A stretch of DNA of 9,892 nt from Planctomycetota bacterium (GCA_029259675.1 JAJDES010000095.1:1-9892); one strand, 5' to 3'; positions 1 to 7,103 are shown, counted from the stretch's first letter. The notes: a model not told the origin generated them from the letters alone. Made by a program: numbers and translations.

Positions 1-2
1 CA

Positions 3-659
3 GCCGTCGCACTCGTGTTTGACTTGTTCCACGACCGCCTGCGGGCCGGCTCGATTTTGTTGTGGGTCGGCGGGCAAGCCGTGATTCTCGCCGGCGCTCC
101 CTTCAACGAGCGCGGAGCCTATTTCTTGACCACCGCGCCCGCGTTGGCTTGGGCCGTGGCTATCGGCATCGATGCATTCCTAGCCAAAGTACGCAACCGC
201 CCCGCCCGATCTGTTTTCCTGTTGCTGGCGGTCACCGCGCTTTGGTTGCAGTTCGCAGTTGCACGCTACAAAACCTCGCTCTACGACACCGAATTGACAC
301 AAGAGGAGCGCGCTTGGGTTGAGGGTTTCCACGCACTCAGTGGAACCAAGGCTGTCTTCCTGACCATTTCCGCCAGGCATATGGACCTGGCTGAAACCTA
401 CGTGCCCGTGCCCACGGACAACTCGCGCCAATACTTGGACTTGCCCGAAGCCGAGTTGAACGCAGCCATTGAGACCTACGTCGGTTGGGCCAAGGACGCC
501 ACCGCGGGTGGATACCCCCTGTACGTGGACCAATTGCTGTTTGATTTTGCGCCTGAGAATGCAGCGCTCGAAAAAAGCCTTCAGCGCATGCGCCAGGACT
601 TTGAATTTGAGCCCGTGCAAAGCGGCCCCTTCAAAGCCCAGCGCGCAAGCCTGAAGTAG
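3..659 (+). CDS. C-terminal part of a polytopic membrane protein, possibly glycosyltransferase-related (partial)
   Basis: The reading frame is already open at base 3, so the gene begins upstream of the window; the GTG at 15 is an internal valine rather than a convincing start. The visible part has three hydrophobic stretches, around SILLWVGGQAVILAG, then GAYFLTTAPALAWAVAIGI, then SVFLLLAVTALWLQF, each separated by short charged loops. About 125 mostly polar residues follow, with no signal or cofactor motif, and the gene ends in TAG at 657-659. The arrangement of a membrane body with a soluble tail, and the NERGAYF loop between helices, resembles DUF2723/PMT-type membrane glycosyltransferases, but the diagnostic N-terminal half is missing. 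No function can be assigned safely. It is followed by 129 bases without a gene before proC, so co-transcription with proC is possible but not shown. Confidence 0.7.
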   Translation, partial: AVALVFDLFHDRLRAGSILLWVGGQAVILAGAPFNERGAYFLTTAPALAWAVAIGIDAFLAKVRNRPARSVFLLLAVTALWLQFAVARYKTSLYDTELTQEERAWVEGFHALSGTKAVFLTISARHMDLAETYVPVPTDNSRQYLDLPEAELNAAIETYVGWAKDATAGGYPLYVDQLLFDFAPENAALEKSLQRMRQDFEFEPVQSGPFKAQRASLK

Positions 660-788
660 CCCTCGCCGCGGCGCTGCCCAACGGCTCGCCCTAGATCGCG
701 ATCCGCTCTGCGACGACTGGGAATCCAAACTTCGGATCCGCAGCTTCAGGCGCTAAGGTCAACGTCCAGTCCAGGGGCGCCGTACGCG
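660..788. other. Intergenic stretch upstream of proC
   Basis: No ORF is supported here. The stretch contains a perfect 10-bp palindrome, GATCGCGATC at 694-703, and an 8-bp palindrome, CGGATCCG at 733-740. Both are short enough to occur by chance in GC-rich DNA. I see no T-tract terminator after the upstream gene and no clear -35/-10 pair for proC. A weak Shine-Dalgarno-like AGGGG at 773-777 lies 11 bases before the proC ATG. Confidence 0.4.
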
Positions 789-1640
789 ATGATCAGAAAC
801 ATGTTGAATGACAAGAAGGTAGCCATCCTCGGTCTCGGCATCATGGGCCGAACCCTTTCGAGGGGACTTTGCAACGCCGCATCAGCTCCGAGCACACTCA
901 TCGGAAGCGTGCGCCGGCCCGAGCGAGTAGAAGCGCTAACCAGTGAACTTGGGCATGGCGTAACCACCGACAATTGCGCGGCCGCCAAAGCGTCCGATGT
1001 TTTGATCCTGTGCACCAAGCCGGCCAAAATTGCGCCGCTTTTGAATGAGCTGCGCGAAGGCGGCGCGTTGGATCACGACCCGTTGATCGTTTCCATCGCG
1101 GCGGGCCTTCGAATCGGTGAACTTGAAGCACTTGCCGGCCACAAGCGGCGCGTGGTGCGGGCGATGCCCAATACGCCCTGCCGCATCAATGAAGGCATGA
1201 CCGTTTTGTGCGCGGGAGCCCACGCCACCGATGTGGATATGGATCTCGTGCACGCACTATTCGCTCCCCTTGGACGCGTGCTCAGCCTGGATGAAGAGCA
1301 CATCGACACCGTCACGGGCTTGGCCGCATCCGGACCGGCATTCATTTTTGTATTCATCGAAGCCTTGGCCGAGGGCGGAGTGCTGATGGGCCTTCCACGC
1401 AAAATTGCGACGGAACTCGCGGCGCAGACCATGCAGGGAGCTGCGCGCATGGTGCTCGAAACCGGCGAACACCCCGCAGCACTCAAGGATCAAGTCACGA
1501 CGCCGGCCGGTTGCACGATCTCCGCATTGCTCCATTTGGAGGACGGACGCATCCGGTCCGTGATAGCGCGCGGAGTCCAGGAGGCCGCTCGCGCAGCTGC
1601 CAACCTGGGCGGGCCCGCCAGCCTGGGGCGGCGAGAGTAG
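789..1640 (+). CDS. proC: Pyrroline-5-carboxylate reductase (ProC)
   Basis: This is a cytoplasmic enzyme that reduces 1-pyrroline-5-carboxylate to L-proline with NAD(P)H, the last step of proline biosynthesis. The 283-residue length fits the family. The N-terminal Rossmann fold starts with the dinucleotide motif GLGIMG (residues 15-20), followed by CTKPAK (75-80) and RAMPNTP (124-130), both typical of P5CR. The C-terminal dimerisation domain carries SGPAF (181-185), a run equivalent to the EALAEGGVLMGLP family signature (191-203), and DQVTTPAGCT (234-243). In the last motif most P5CRs that I know read PGGTT, so the second glycine and first threonine are replaced here by alanine and cysteine. 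ATG at 789 was chosen as start; ATG at 801 (residue 5) would also keep the whole fold, and neither has a strong ribosome-binding site. It converges on the AhpD-like gene. Confidence 0.95.
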   Translation: MIRNMLNDKKVAILGLGIMGRTLSRGLCNAASAPSTLIGSVRRPERVEALTSELGHGVTTDNCAAAKASDVLILCTKPAKIAPLLNELREGGALDHDPLIVSIAAGLRIGELEALAGHKRRVVRAMPNTPCRINEGMTVLCAGAHATDVDMDLVHALFAPLGRVLSLDEEHIDTVTGLAASGPAFIFVFIEALAEGGVLMGLPRKIATELAAQTMQGAARMVLETGEHPAALKDQVTTPAGCTISALLHLEDGRIRSVIARGVQEAARAAANLGGPASLGRRE

Positions 1641-1712
1641 GGCGCCGGCACAGCACAGAGCCGCGTCAAACCGAATCGGAACCAGGCCAAATTCGCGCGC
1701 CGGCTCGCGAGC
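1641..1712. other. Convergent gap between proC and the AhpD-like gene
   Basis: The 72 bases between two converging stop codons hold a 10-bp palindrome, GCTCGCGAGC at 1703-1712, adjoining the AhpD-like stop, and two copies of the self-complementary GCCGGC. No hairpin is followed by a T-tract on either strand, so no intrinsic terminator can be called. Confidence 0.35.
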
Positions 1713-2264
1713 TCAGCTACCTTCGTCGAGCTCCTCAAGCTGGACGCCAAGCCCGTCCGCAACGCGATTGGCGTAGGCGTAGTAAGCCGTGGTTTCCGCA
1801 AGGGCCAAGATGTCGGCGTCGCCAAACCCCTCGCGACGCAGGGCTTGCACATCCTCGGCGCGCATCTCGGCCGGCCTTTCCGTCAATTTGACCGCATAGC
1901 GCAACATCGCCAAGCGGCGCGGATCCAATGCGGCAGATTCAAAGTCATCCTCCACCGCAGCCAAGAGCTCGTCATCGCGCAGGACCCGGCGCAGACCGCG
2001 CCGGTGATGGCTCATTCAGTAGTGGCAGCCATTAATGCGGCTCACCACCAAGGCCACCATTTCGCGATCGGCATAAGACAAACCGCGTGTGCCGCCCATG
2101 GCCGCCCTGTAGACAGCAGCGTGGGCCTTGAGTCCGGCCGGGTGCAGCGAATGGACCAACATGATGTTGTCCACACACCCGGAGCGCGCATCGCGCACGC
2201 CGTCGTAAAGGTCCGAAAGCGCACCCTCCGCCTCGTCGTCACCGATCGTTTGTATCCAAGCCAA
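1713..2264 (-). CDS. AhpD-like / carboxymuconolactone decarboxylase-family selenoprotein (CxxU), read through an in-frame TGA
   Basis: This is a predicted thiol/selenol redox protein of the AhpD-like, peroxidase-related family, about 183 residues, which is normal for that family. In-frame TGA at 2018-2016 is residue 83. Reading it as selenocysteine gives E68-x11-C80-x2-U83-x3-H87, the exact spacing of the E-C-C-H catalytic motif of AhpD (Glu118, Cys130, Cys133, His137 in the M. tuberculosis enzyme). The sequence before the TGA (VVSRINGCHY) and after it (MSHHRRGLRR) is continuous family sequence, so nothing is missing or shifted. A SECIS-like hairpin follows the TGA. The chosen start is TTG at 2264, giving MAWIQTI; homologues as I know them begin similarly, and GGAGGA lies just upstream. 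An ATG at 2390 would add 42 unrelated residues and overlap the preceding gene. The final TGA (1715-1713) is taken as the true stop because it lies at the normal C-terminus. The family is cytoplasmic, and no signal peptide is seen. The physiological substrate is unknown. The alternative is a nonsense-mutated pseudogene, which is unlikely. Confidence 0.9.
1986..2018 (-). promoter_or_regulatory. Bacterial SECIS element with its selenocysteine UGA codon
   Basis: On the minus strand the UGA (2018-2016) is followed by 18 bases and then the loop GGUCU (1997-1993). A perfect 7-bp stem, CCGGCGC (2004-1998) with GCGCCGG (1992-1986), closes the loop. Bacterial SECIS elements lie within the coding region directly after UGA and bind the elongation factor SelB through a small apical hairpin with conserved G-U bases in the loop. 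The loop and the UGA-to-loop distance match the E. coli fdhF element as I remember it. That element also has a bulged U in the upper stem, which is absent here. A weaker lower pairing, CAUC (2009-2006) with a downstream GAUG, is possible. The hairpin codes for residues around RRGLRR. Confidence 0.85.
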
Positions 2265-2267
2265 AGT

Positions 2268-2273
2268 TCCTCC
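2268..2273 (-). promoter_or_regulatory. Ribosome-binding site deciding the TTG start of the AhpD-like selenoprotein
   Basis: GGAGGA reads on the minus strand just before ACT and the TTG codon at 2264-2262. Spacing is a little short (3-4 bases), but this is the only strong Shine-Dalgarno match near the start, and the protein that follows begins at the normal family position. Confidence 0.6.
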
Positions 2274-2314
2274 AGTGTGTTGCTTTGCTCCAGAGGAGAT
2301 CGCCCGCAGGCCAA

Positions 2315-2333
2315 CAGATCTCATTGCAGATCT
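2315..2333. repeat. Short direct and inverted repeat, CAGATCT x2
   Basis: CAGATCT occurs at 2315-2321 and again at 2327-2333. Because AGATCT is self-complementary, the two copies can also pair as a 6-bp stem with a 6-base loop. The repeat overlaps the stop codon of the rhamnosidase-like gene and lies in the leader of the selenoprotein gene. It lacks a T-tract and is not a convincing terminator; it might be a weak processing or regulatory hairpin, or chance. Confidence 0.3.
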
Positions 2334-4656
2334 ACTTACCCCGGATCGGCAGCACTTGATCCCCCTCCCCCAGGCGGTAGTGGACTGCATCCCCCATGAC
2401 TACGCTTGCTTTGATGTCTTTTGGAATCGACAACTGCATTTCGTGGCCGCGCTCCATTTCCAGCTTGATTTCGCCGCGCGGTGTGGCCACGACCCCGCGC
2501 ATCCAATTCAATTCAGGCGCTAAGTAGGGTCGGATTTGCACCGACGCAAAACCAGGTGCTGTGGGGCGCACGCCCAGGATCCCGTTTAGGAAGTTGAAAC
2601 TCGGTGTCGCCGACCAGGCGTGGCAATCGCTGCGCGCGGTCGGCATCGTCTCCCACCATGTGCGCGCACCCATGCTGAGCATGCGCCCCCATTTGCGCAT
2701 GTTCCGCAACAATAGATCCGGTCGCCTCAGCTTCAAGTAGGCGCGGTGCACGTGGAAATCGAAGTAAAAGCTGGTTGGCCGCAGGCGGCTGTCACTTCCA
2801 AGGCTGGCGACAACAGCTTGCGCTCGCCCACCCCGCAGGACTCCCTCGGACAAAGCCAAAGCATTGCTGTGCCTCGAAAAGCGATCCTGGACAACTGCGT
2901 CCGAGATGTAGCCCGCCCGCTCGCGCCAAGCTGCTCCCGCGATCGAATGCCGCAACTTGCGGGCCCGCTTGCGCCACGCCTGAGCCCATGCCTCTCGCTT
3001 CAGTTCGCGCGCCAACCACGCGCCTTTGTGCAGGGCTTCGAGGTAGAGCAAGCTGCTGCAAACATCCAATTCCTCGGCTTTGGCTGCGCTGCCCAAGCCC
3101 GGGTAATTCCAATCAATGAAGTTCCAACCCGGTAGCGCTGTGAGCAGTCCCGTGGACGATTCCCAGCGAGTGAAGGCCTCCAGACAGTTTTCGGCAACGC
3201 CGAATAGCTGCCGGGCGATTTCTATCCGGCCCGTATACAAAAGATGTTCGGCCAGCATGGCCACCCAGCCCAGGGCGAAACTCGGAATCCACTGCGCTTG
3301 TCGGCTGGGATATCGCGCCTGGGGCAGGCCGAGAAGCCCCTGGGATTCCGCCAGTTGCTGCAGTGCGTTTTCGGCCAATCTGGAGTCACCCGAAACGACA
3401 TAGCTGATTAAGGCTTGGATGCGGGCATCGCCCAAGTATTGCAATCGCTCGTAGTACGGCGTGTCCTCGAAGGTGTCGCGGGCGCAACTGCGGCAAGTGT
3501 CCAGGCCGACTTCGAAAATTCGATTCAATTCTCCATCCGAGCATTCAAATCGTCCGCGCTGCTCGAAGGGATAGCTCACATCGGCCAAGCAAACCGAGTG
3601 AATTCGCGCCGGACCGCGCAGGGCAAGGCGCAGGTACCAAAAACTGCGCAGGCTGCTCGGCTCGTAAATTTGCCGGCCGCCGCGCGTCCGGTAGATATCC
3701 GTGTAGCCTTCAACGCGCTGGCCCTCAAAGTTGTCACGCTGGCTGCGACGACCGTTGACGCTGGGCGCTTCCGTGTACATTAGCTCGCAAACGCTGCCCG
3801 CATCGGCTTCCAATTCAATTCGCAAGCGGCCCGCGCGCACTCGACCCGCATCGAAGACAAAATATTGCAAGACTTCGCCACCGCGCACTTCCAAGGGCTG
3901 CGCGAGTTTTTGGTCGTAGGGCGAAGTCACATATCCGAAAGGTGGCTCGGCCCCGGCAATTTCAATCGTACCCACCTCGATTGCGGGCAATTCTTCCCAA
4001 GCTCCCTCGCTCAATTCCGGCAGGGTGCGCTGTGTAAGCTTGTAAGGCGAAGCCGCATCCTTAGCGCCAAACAAGATCCGGGCCGGGCGCCAGGCGCCGT
4101 CATCAAAATCATTCGCTGTCCAGTCCGTCGGTGCGCACGAGGCGTCAATATCCTCAAGCCAATTCCCCGCGACATAGGCGTGGTTTGGAATGGGTGGCGG
4201 GCCATCGCCGTTGAAAGCGGGATCTTGGATGCAGCGCCAACGCTCATCAATGGAATCGGGTTTAGGCTCGGTGGACGGCCCTAAGGTCTTGGCGCCCCTA
4301 CCCGCCACTTCTCGCTTTTGCGGCGAGGCGCCGGTTGACATTCCGGGACCGTCCACCAGTAGGCCCGGCCCGCAAGTCATGTCATAAAGCGGTCCCTTTG
4401 CACCCCAGTGAACGACTTGGATGGCAAGTACATTGCGTTCGCCGGCACGAACCGCTTGGGAGAAGTCGTGCACATCAAAAAAGCGCCTGGCGGGCGTCGA
4501 TCTTTGCGGCCCGCTCCCCAATTCGCCGCCGTTGAGCCACAGTCGGTACACACTGTCGGCACTGACTCGCACGCTCTGAAAATCGCGCGCATCCCGCACT
4601 TCAAAAGCACAGCGAAACAGAAAGGCGCGCCCACCGCCCGGGTGGGTCCGCGCCAT
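2332..4656 (-). CDS. GH78-like alpha-L-rhamnosidase family glycoside hydrolase
   Basis: This is probably a hydrolase of terminal alpha-L-rhamnosyl or similar residues. The 774-residue protein has the family layout. An N-terminal beta-sandwich comes first, with YRLWLNGGELGSGPQRS at 37-53, and a second beta domain follows around 225-365 (FVFDAGRVRAGRLRIEL at 266-282). The (alpha/alpha)6 catalytic barrel starts near FECSDGELNRIFEVGLDTC (370-388), and a C-terminal beta domain begins after LGVRPTAPGF. DTPYYERLQYLGD (398-410) matches the region that carries the general-acid glutamate in GH78 (here E403). WWET (667-670) with SDCHAW (676-681) matches the region of the second catalytic glutamate (E669). 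No signal peptide is visible, so it is probably cytoplasmic. ATG 4656 has no ribosome-binding site. In-frame codons before it read SWQSAWIDAG, which looks like the start of the first domain, so translation may begin at CTG 4695, overlapping the upstream stop. Substrate is uncertain; related six-hairpin hydrolases act on other sugars. Confidence 0.87.
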   Translation of the reverse strand: MARTHPGGGRAFLFRCAFEVRDARDFQSVRVSADSVYRLWLNGGELGSGPQRSTPARRFFDVHDFSQAVRAGERNVLAIQVVHWGAKGPLYDMTCGPGLLVDGPGMSTGASPQKREVAGRGAKTLGPSTEPKPDSIDERWRCIQDPAFNGDGPPPIPNHAYVAGNWLEDIDASCAPTDWTANDFDDGAWRPARILFGAKDAASPYKLTQRTLPELSEGAWEELPAIEVGTIEIAGAEPPFGYVTSPYDQKLAQPLEVRGGEVLQYFVFDAGRVRAGRLRIELEADAGSVCELMYTEAPSVNGRRSQRDNFEGQRVEGYTDIYRTRGGRQIYEPSSLRSFWYLRLALRGPARIHSVCLADVSYPFEQRGRFECSDGELNRIFEVGLDTCRSCARDTFEDTPYYERLQYLGDARIQALISYVVSGDSRLAENALQQLAESQGLLGLPQARYPSRQAQWIPSFALGWVAMLAEHLLYTGRIEIARQLFGVAENCLEAFTRWESSTGLLTALPGWNFIDWNYPGLGSAAKAEELDVCSSLLYLEALHKGAWLARELKREAWAQAWRKRARKLRHSIAGAAWRERAGYISDAVVQDRFSRHSNALALSEGVLRGGRAQAVVASLGSDSRLRPTSFYFDFHVHRAYLKLRRPDLLLRNMRKWGRMLSMGARTWWETMPTARSDCHAWSATPSFNFLNGILGVRPTAPGFASVQIRPYLAPELNWMRGVVATPRGEIKLEMERGHEMQLSIPKDIKASVVMGDAVHYRLGEGDQVLPIRGK

Positions 4657-4691
4657 TCCCGCGTCGATCCAAGCGGATTGCCAGCTCGCGC

Positions 4692-7103
4692 TCAGTTCCC
4701 CGACTCCTCTCGGTCGGTTAGGTCCCGGCGCGCATCAAAGTAGACACCAACTCGGCCGAACCATGCTTCGCGTTGGCTCGGTGTGGCAAATACGTCAAAG
4801 CGGCTGGTGGCGCGCTGCATCTCGACCAAGTGAATCAGGAATTCGTGCACCGCTTTGGCGGAAGCTTCTTCAGCCCGGCGCGCGGCAGTCTGAGCATCCA
4901 GCAGATCCACGATCGGCCGAACACCGCGCGCGTAGCCGTCATTTACCAATTCGCGGTTGCGCGCCGCGCTGCGCGAAGCTTCCCGGGCCAACTCAATTTT
5001 CGCGAAGCTCGCTCCGGCCCGATGCATGGCGGCGCGCACGCGCAATTCAATACTCTCGACAATGCGTTGTCGCTGTAGTCGCAAACCAATCAATTCCTGC
5101 CGCGCGCGGCGCTGACGCGAGTGCCGCGCACCACCGCTCGCCAGCGGCAAGCTCAGCTCAAGCCCCACGGCCCAACGCAAATTCTCGGGGTCGGCGACAT
5201 CGATACCGTTGGCGGAGCGGTCATCAAATTTCGCTCCCCCCGTTGCCAGGTTGGTTAGCAGCACGCCCTCCGCCGAGAGTGTCGGCGAGAAGAACGCTCG
5301 CTCCGTTGAAAGAAATCGCCGCTCCTGTGCCGAGATGGCCGCATCAATTTCGGCCAATTCAGGTGCCTTGGCCAAACCCTCCTCCACCGCAAAGTCGCGG
5401 AAGATCGCGAAGGCCCAAGGGCTTTCGATGTAGCGACCGAGGCGTGGATCGGAGGAGAGGAAAGCTTCATCTGTCAGTGAAGCTTCCGCGCACTCCAGCT
5501 TCTCCTCCAGGGGCCGGTTCAGCACTTGATTGAGCGCCATTTGGGCCAGGGCGTACTCCATCTCCGCTTCCACAAGCAGGCTTTCGCCCGTGGCGATCTG
5601 GCTTTCCCAGCGCAAAAGTTCCGACGGACCCGCCATGCCCATGTCGGAGCGATCGGTGGCCAACTCTAAATGCGTTCTGGATCGCTCGAGATCCTCGCGC
5701 CGAATGCGCGCGGCGGTCTTTGCGCGCAGTACCATCAGATACGACAAGGCCGCATCTCGAATAACATCCAAGCGCTTGATCTCGTAACTTTGAACCCTGC
5801 GCGCCTGCAGCGCGCGTTCCACATCGGTCTCTGATTCGAGGGCTTCGGAGTACAGCACTCGCCGCGCACTGAGGCCCATATTGTAGGTCCTTTGGGCGAG
5901 CCCCAAAGGTGACTGCGCTCGCTCGCGGTCAAGCCAAGTGGCGAAAAGCCCGACGTCGAGTTCCGTTCCCAGCGCAGCCTCACTTTCGCGCACAAGCTCG
6001 CGGCCCACGTTGAGATTGTATTGGAATCGCCGCAATTCGAGGTTTCTCTCCGCCGCAGCCTCCATGACCTGCGAGATGTTCAGCTTGTGCCCGGTACCAG
6101 CCTCGGGCTCGCCGACCAACACCGCATCGGTCAGCAATTCGAAACGCGGCCAAACCCCAATGGCACGCGCCGTTGCCATGTTGATGGCCAACACTTCGCC
6201 TTCGATAATTGCCGTGGGCAAGCTACCCGGTTCTTCGCCGAGAAGGATGCGTTGCACGTTTTGGGCAGCGCGGCGCGCCAAGCGCTCGAAGTCCATGGCC
6301 GGGCCGACGCAGGCCAGAGCACCGAGCCTCACGTCGTCGAGCCCCAGCATCGAGAAACTCGGCAAGCGGCGCTGGATCAGACCTTCTACCAAGTCCTCAT
6401 ACTCATCGGCGGGCAAGTGCAACAACGGACCGAGGTAGACGGCTTGGGAATCACCGCGCAGGGCGCTGAGCGCCTTGGAGCTGGAGCGACCGACTTCGAC
6501 GACTTGAACTTCGAGTCCCAATTCCGCCGCATCGCTAATGACGGTTTCGATCAGTTTCGGAGCTGCGTCCTTGACCCAGTCGCCCACCAGAACGGCCAAG
6601 CGCTTGAAACCCCGCACATCCAAGAAGCTGCGCAGGTGACGATTTAGGCTCAAGGGTGATTGCAAGTAGGAGAGTTGCTCGACGCCCGAACCGGGCCCCC
6701 GGAACGGGATGCCCTGCAATGCGGCATCGAACACGCGCAGGGCGACGACCGGCTTGGGCAGCCGTTGACTCTTGCAAACTGCATTGCTGCCGAGGGGGCC
6801 GGCAACGATGACCAGATCAACGTTGGGTTGGGCAAAAGCACTGCGCAACGCCTCGCGCGCACCGCCGTCGGTCCAGTCCCCGCGCAATTGAAATTCCTCC
6901 GGGAAGCGCACATCGAATTCGCCCGCAAGTGCATCGATCACGGCCTGGCGAACCGTATCGGCGCCAGAGGGTTGGTAGCCCGCGGGACCATCCTCAACCA
7001 GCGCGATGCGAACCACCGGCAGCGGCGGCGCTTCCTGCAAACCGAAAACCGGCTCAGCCGAGAGTGCGAGTGCACCCAGCAATCCGATCGACCAAGAGCC
7101 CAT
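4692..7103 (-). CDS. ABC_sub_bind-like periplasmic binding domain fused to a TolC-family outer-membrane channel
   Basis: About 803 residues in two modules. A hydrophobic N-terminal segment (SIGLLGALALSAEPVFG) is a likely Sec signal, although it has no basic residue before it. Residues about 30-335 resemble the ABC_sub_bind family (PF04392-like periplasmic binding proteins): a PVVRIALVEDGP strand, VDLVIVAGPLGSNAV, then ILLGEEPGSLPT and GEVLAINMATARAIGV close to the C-terminal end of that fold. Residues about 340-780 form a TolC-like protein with two helical repeats: NISQVMEAAAERNLEL opens the first, and the second contains RWAVGLELSLPLASGG and ANDGYARG-like NDGYARGVRPIVDLLDAQ, classic for TolC proteins. 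Free TolC homologues are about 450-500 residues, so the extra half is a true fusion. ATG 7103 is chosen because GGAGG lies 4 bases upstream; a TTG at 7172 would put 23 polar residues before the signal. The likely role is in export or uptake across the envelope. No inner-membrane pump or adaptor is present in the window. Confidence 0.88.
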   Translation of the reverse strand: MGSWSIGLLGALALSAEPVFGLQEAPPLPVVRIALVEDGPAGYQPSGADTVRQAVIDALAGEFDVRFPEEFQLRGDWTDGGAREALRSAFAQPNVDLVIVAGPLGSNAVCKSQRLPKPVVALRVFDAALQGIPFRGPGSGVEQLSYLQSPLSLNRHLRSFLDVRGFKRLAVLVGDWVKDAAPKLIETVISDAAELGLEVQVVEVGRSSSKALSALRGDSQAVYLGPLLHLPADEYEDLVEGLIQRRLPSFSMLGLDDVRLGALACVGPAMDFERLARRAAQNVQRILLGEEPGSLPTAIIEGEVLAINMATARAIGVWPRFELLTDAVLVGEPEAGTGHKLNISQVMEAAAERNLELRRFQYNLNVGRELVRESEAALGTELDVGLFATWLDRERAQSPLGLAQRTYNMGLSARRVLYSEALESETDVERALQARRVQSYEIKRLDVIRDAALSYLMVLRAKTAARIRREDLERSRTHLELATDRSDMGMAGPSELLRWESQIATGESLLVEAEMEYALAQMALNQVLNRPLEEKLECAEASLTDEAFLSSDPRLGRYIESPWAFAIFRDFAVEEGLAKAPELAEIDAAISAQERRFLSTERAFFSPTLSAEGVLLTNLATGGAKFDDRSANGIDVADPENLRWAVGLELSLPLASGGARHSRQRRARQELIGLRLQRQRIVESIELRVRAAMHRAGASFAKIELAREASRSAARNRELVNDGYARGVRPIVDLLDAQTAARRAEEASAKAVHEFLIHLVEMQRATSRFDVFATPSQREAWFGRVGVYFDARRDLTDREESGN
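4704..4709 (-). promoter_or_regulatory. Candidate ribosome-binding site for the rhamnosidase-like gene (CTG start)
   Basis: GAGGAG on the minus strand lies within the last codons of the tolC-like fusion gene, 8 bases before CTG at 4695-4693. That CTG overlaps the fusion gene's TGA (4694-4692). No ATG, GTG or TTG exists in the rhamnosidase frame between the preceding in-frame TGA and ATG 4656, and ATG 4656 itself lacks a Shine-Dalgarno sequence. Confidence 0.45.

Noticed and set aside
180..728. Minus-strand ORF of 182 codons opposite the first membrane gene.
   Set aside because: It shows low-complexity antisense composition and no domain. The plus strand has coherent membrane helices and continues from beyond the window edge.
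694..740. Palindromes GATCGCGATC and CGGATCCG before proC as operators.
   Set aside because: They are short, differ from each other and lack a conserved position relative to a promoter; chance is a sufficient explanation.
1986..2004. The GC-rich hairpin in the AhpD-like gene as an internal intrinsic terminator.
   Set aside because: No T-tract follows it, it lies within conserved coding sequence, and its loop and its distance from the TGA fit a SECIS element.
1713..2390. Two separate genes, or a pseudogene broken by a nonsense mutation, in the AhpD-like region.
   Set aside because: The TGA replaces exactly the catalytic second cysteine, the flanking protein is intact family sequence, and a SECIS-like hairpin follows. 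A random nonsense mutation would have no reason to meet all three.
2016..2390. ATG at 2390 as start of the AhpD-like gene.
   Set aside because: It overlaps the rhamnosidase-like gene by 59 bases and adds 42 residues unlike the family. The TTG at 2264 has GGAGGA upstream and gives a normal N-terminus.
1845..2399. Plus-strand ORF of 184 codons opposite the selenoprotein gene.
   Set aside because: It looks like a shadow of the minus-strand gene: the translation is rich in His, Arg and Gln with no domain, and the opposite strand has a clear family match.
4763..5533. Plus-strand ORF of 256 codons opposite the TolC module.
   Set aside because: Its composition (Arg, Pro and Ser-rich) is typical of antisense reading through GC-rich coding DNA, and the opposite strand encodes clear TolC repeats.
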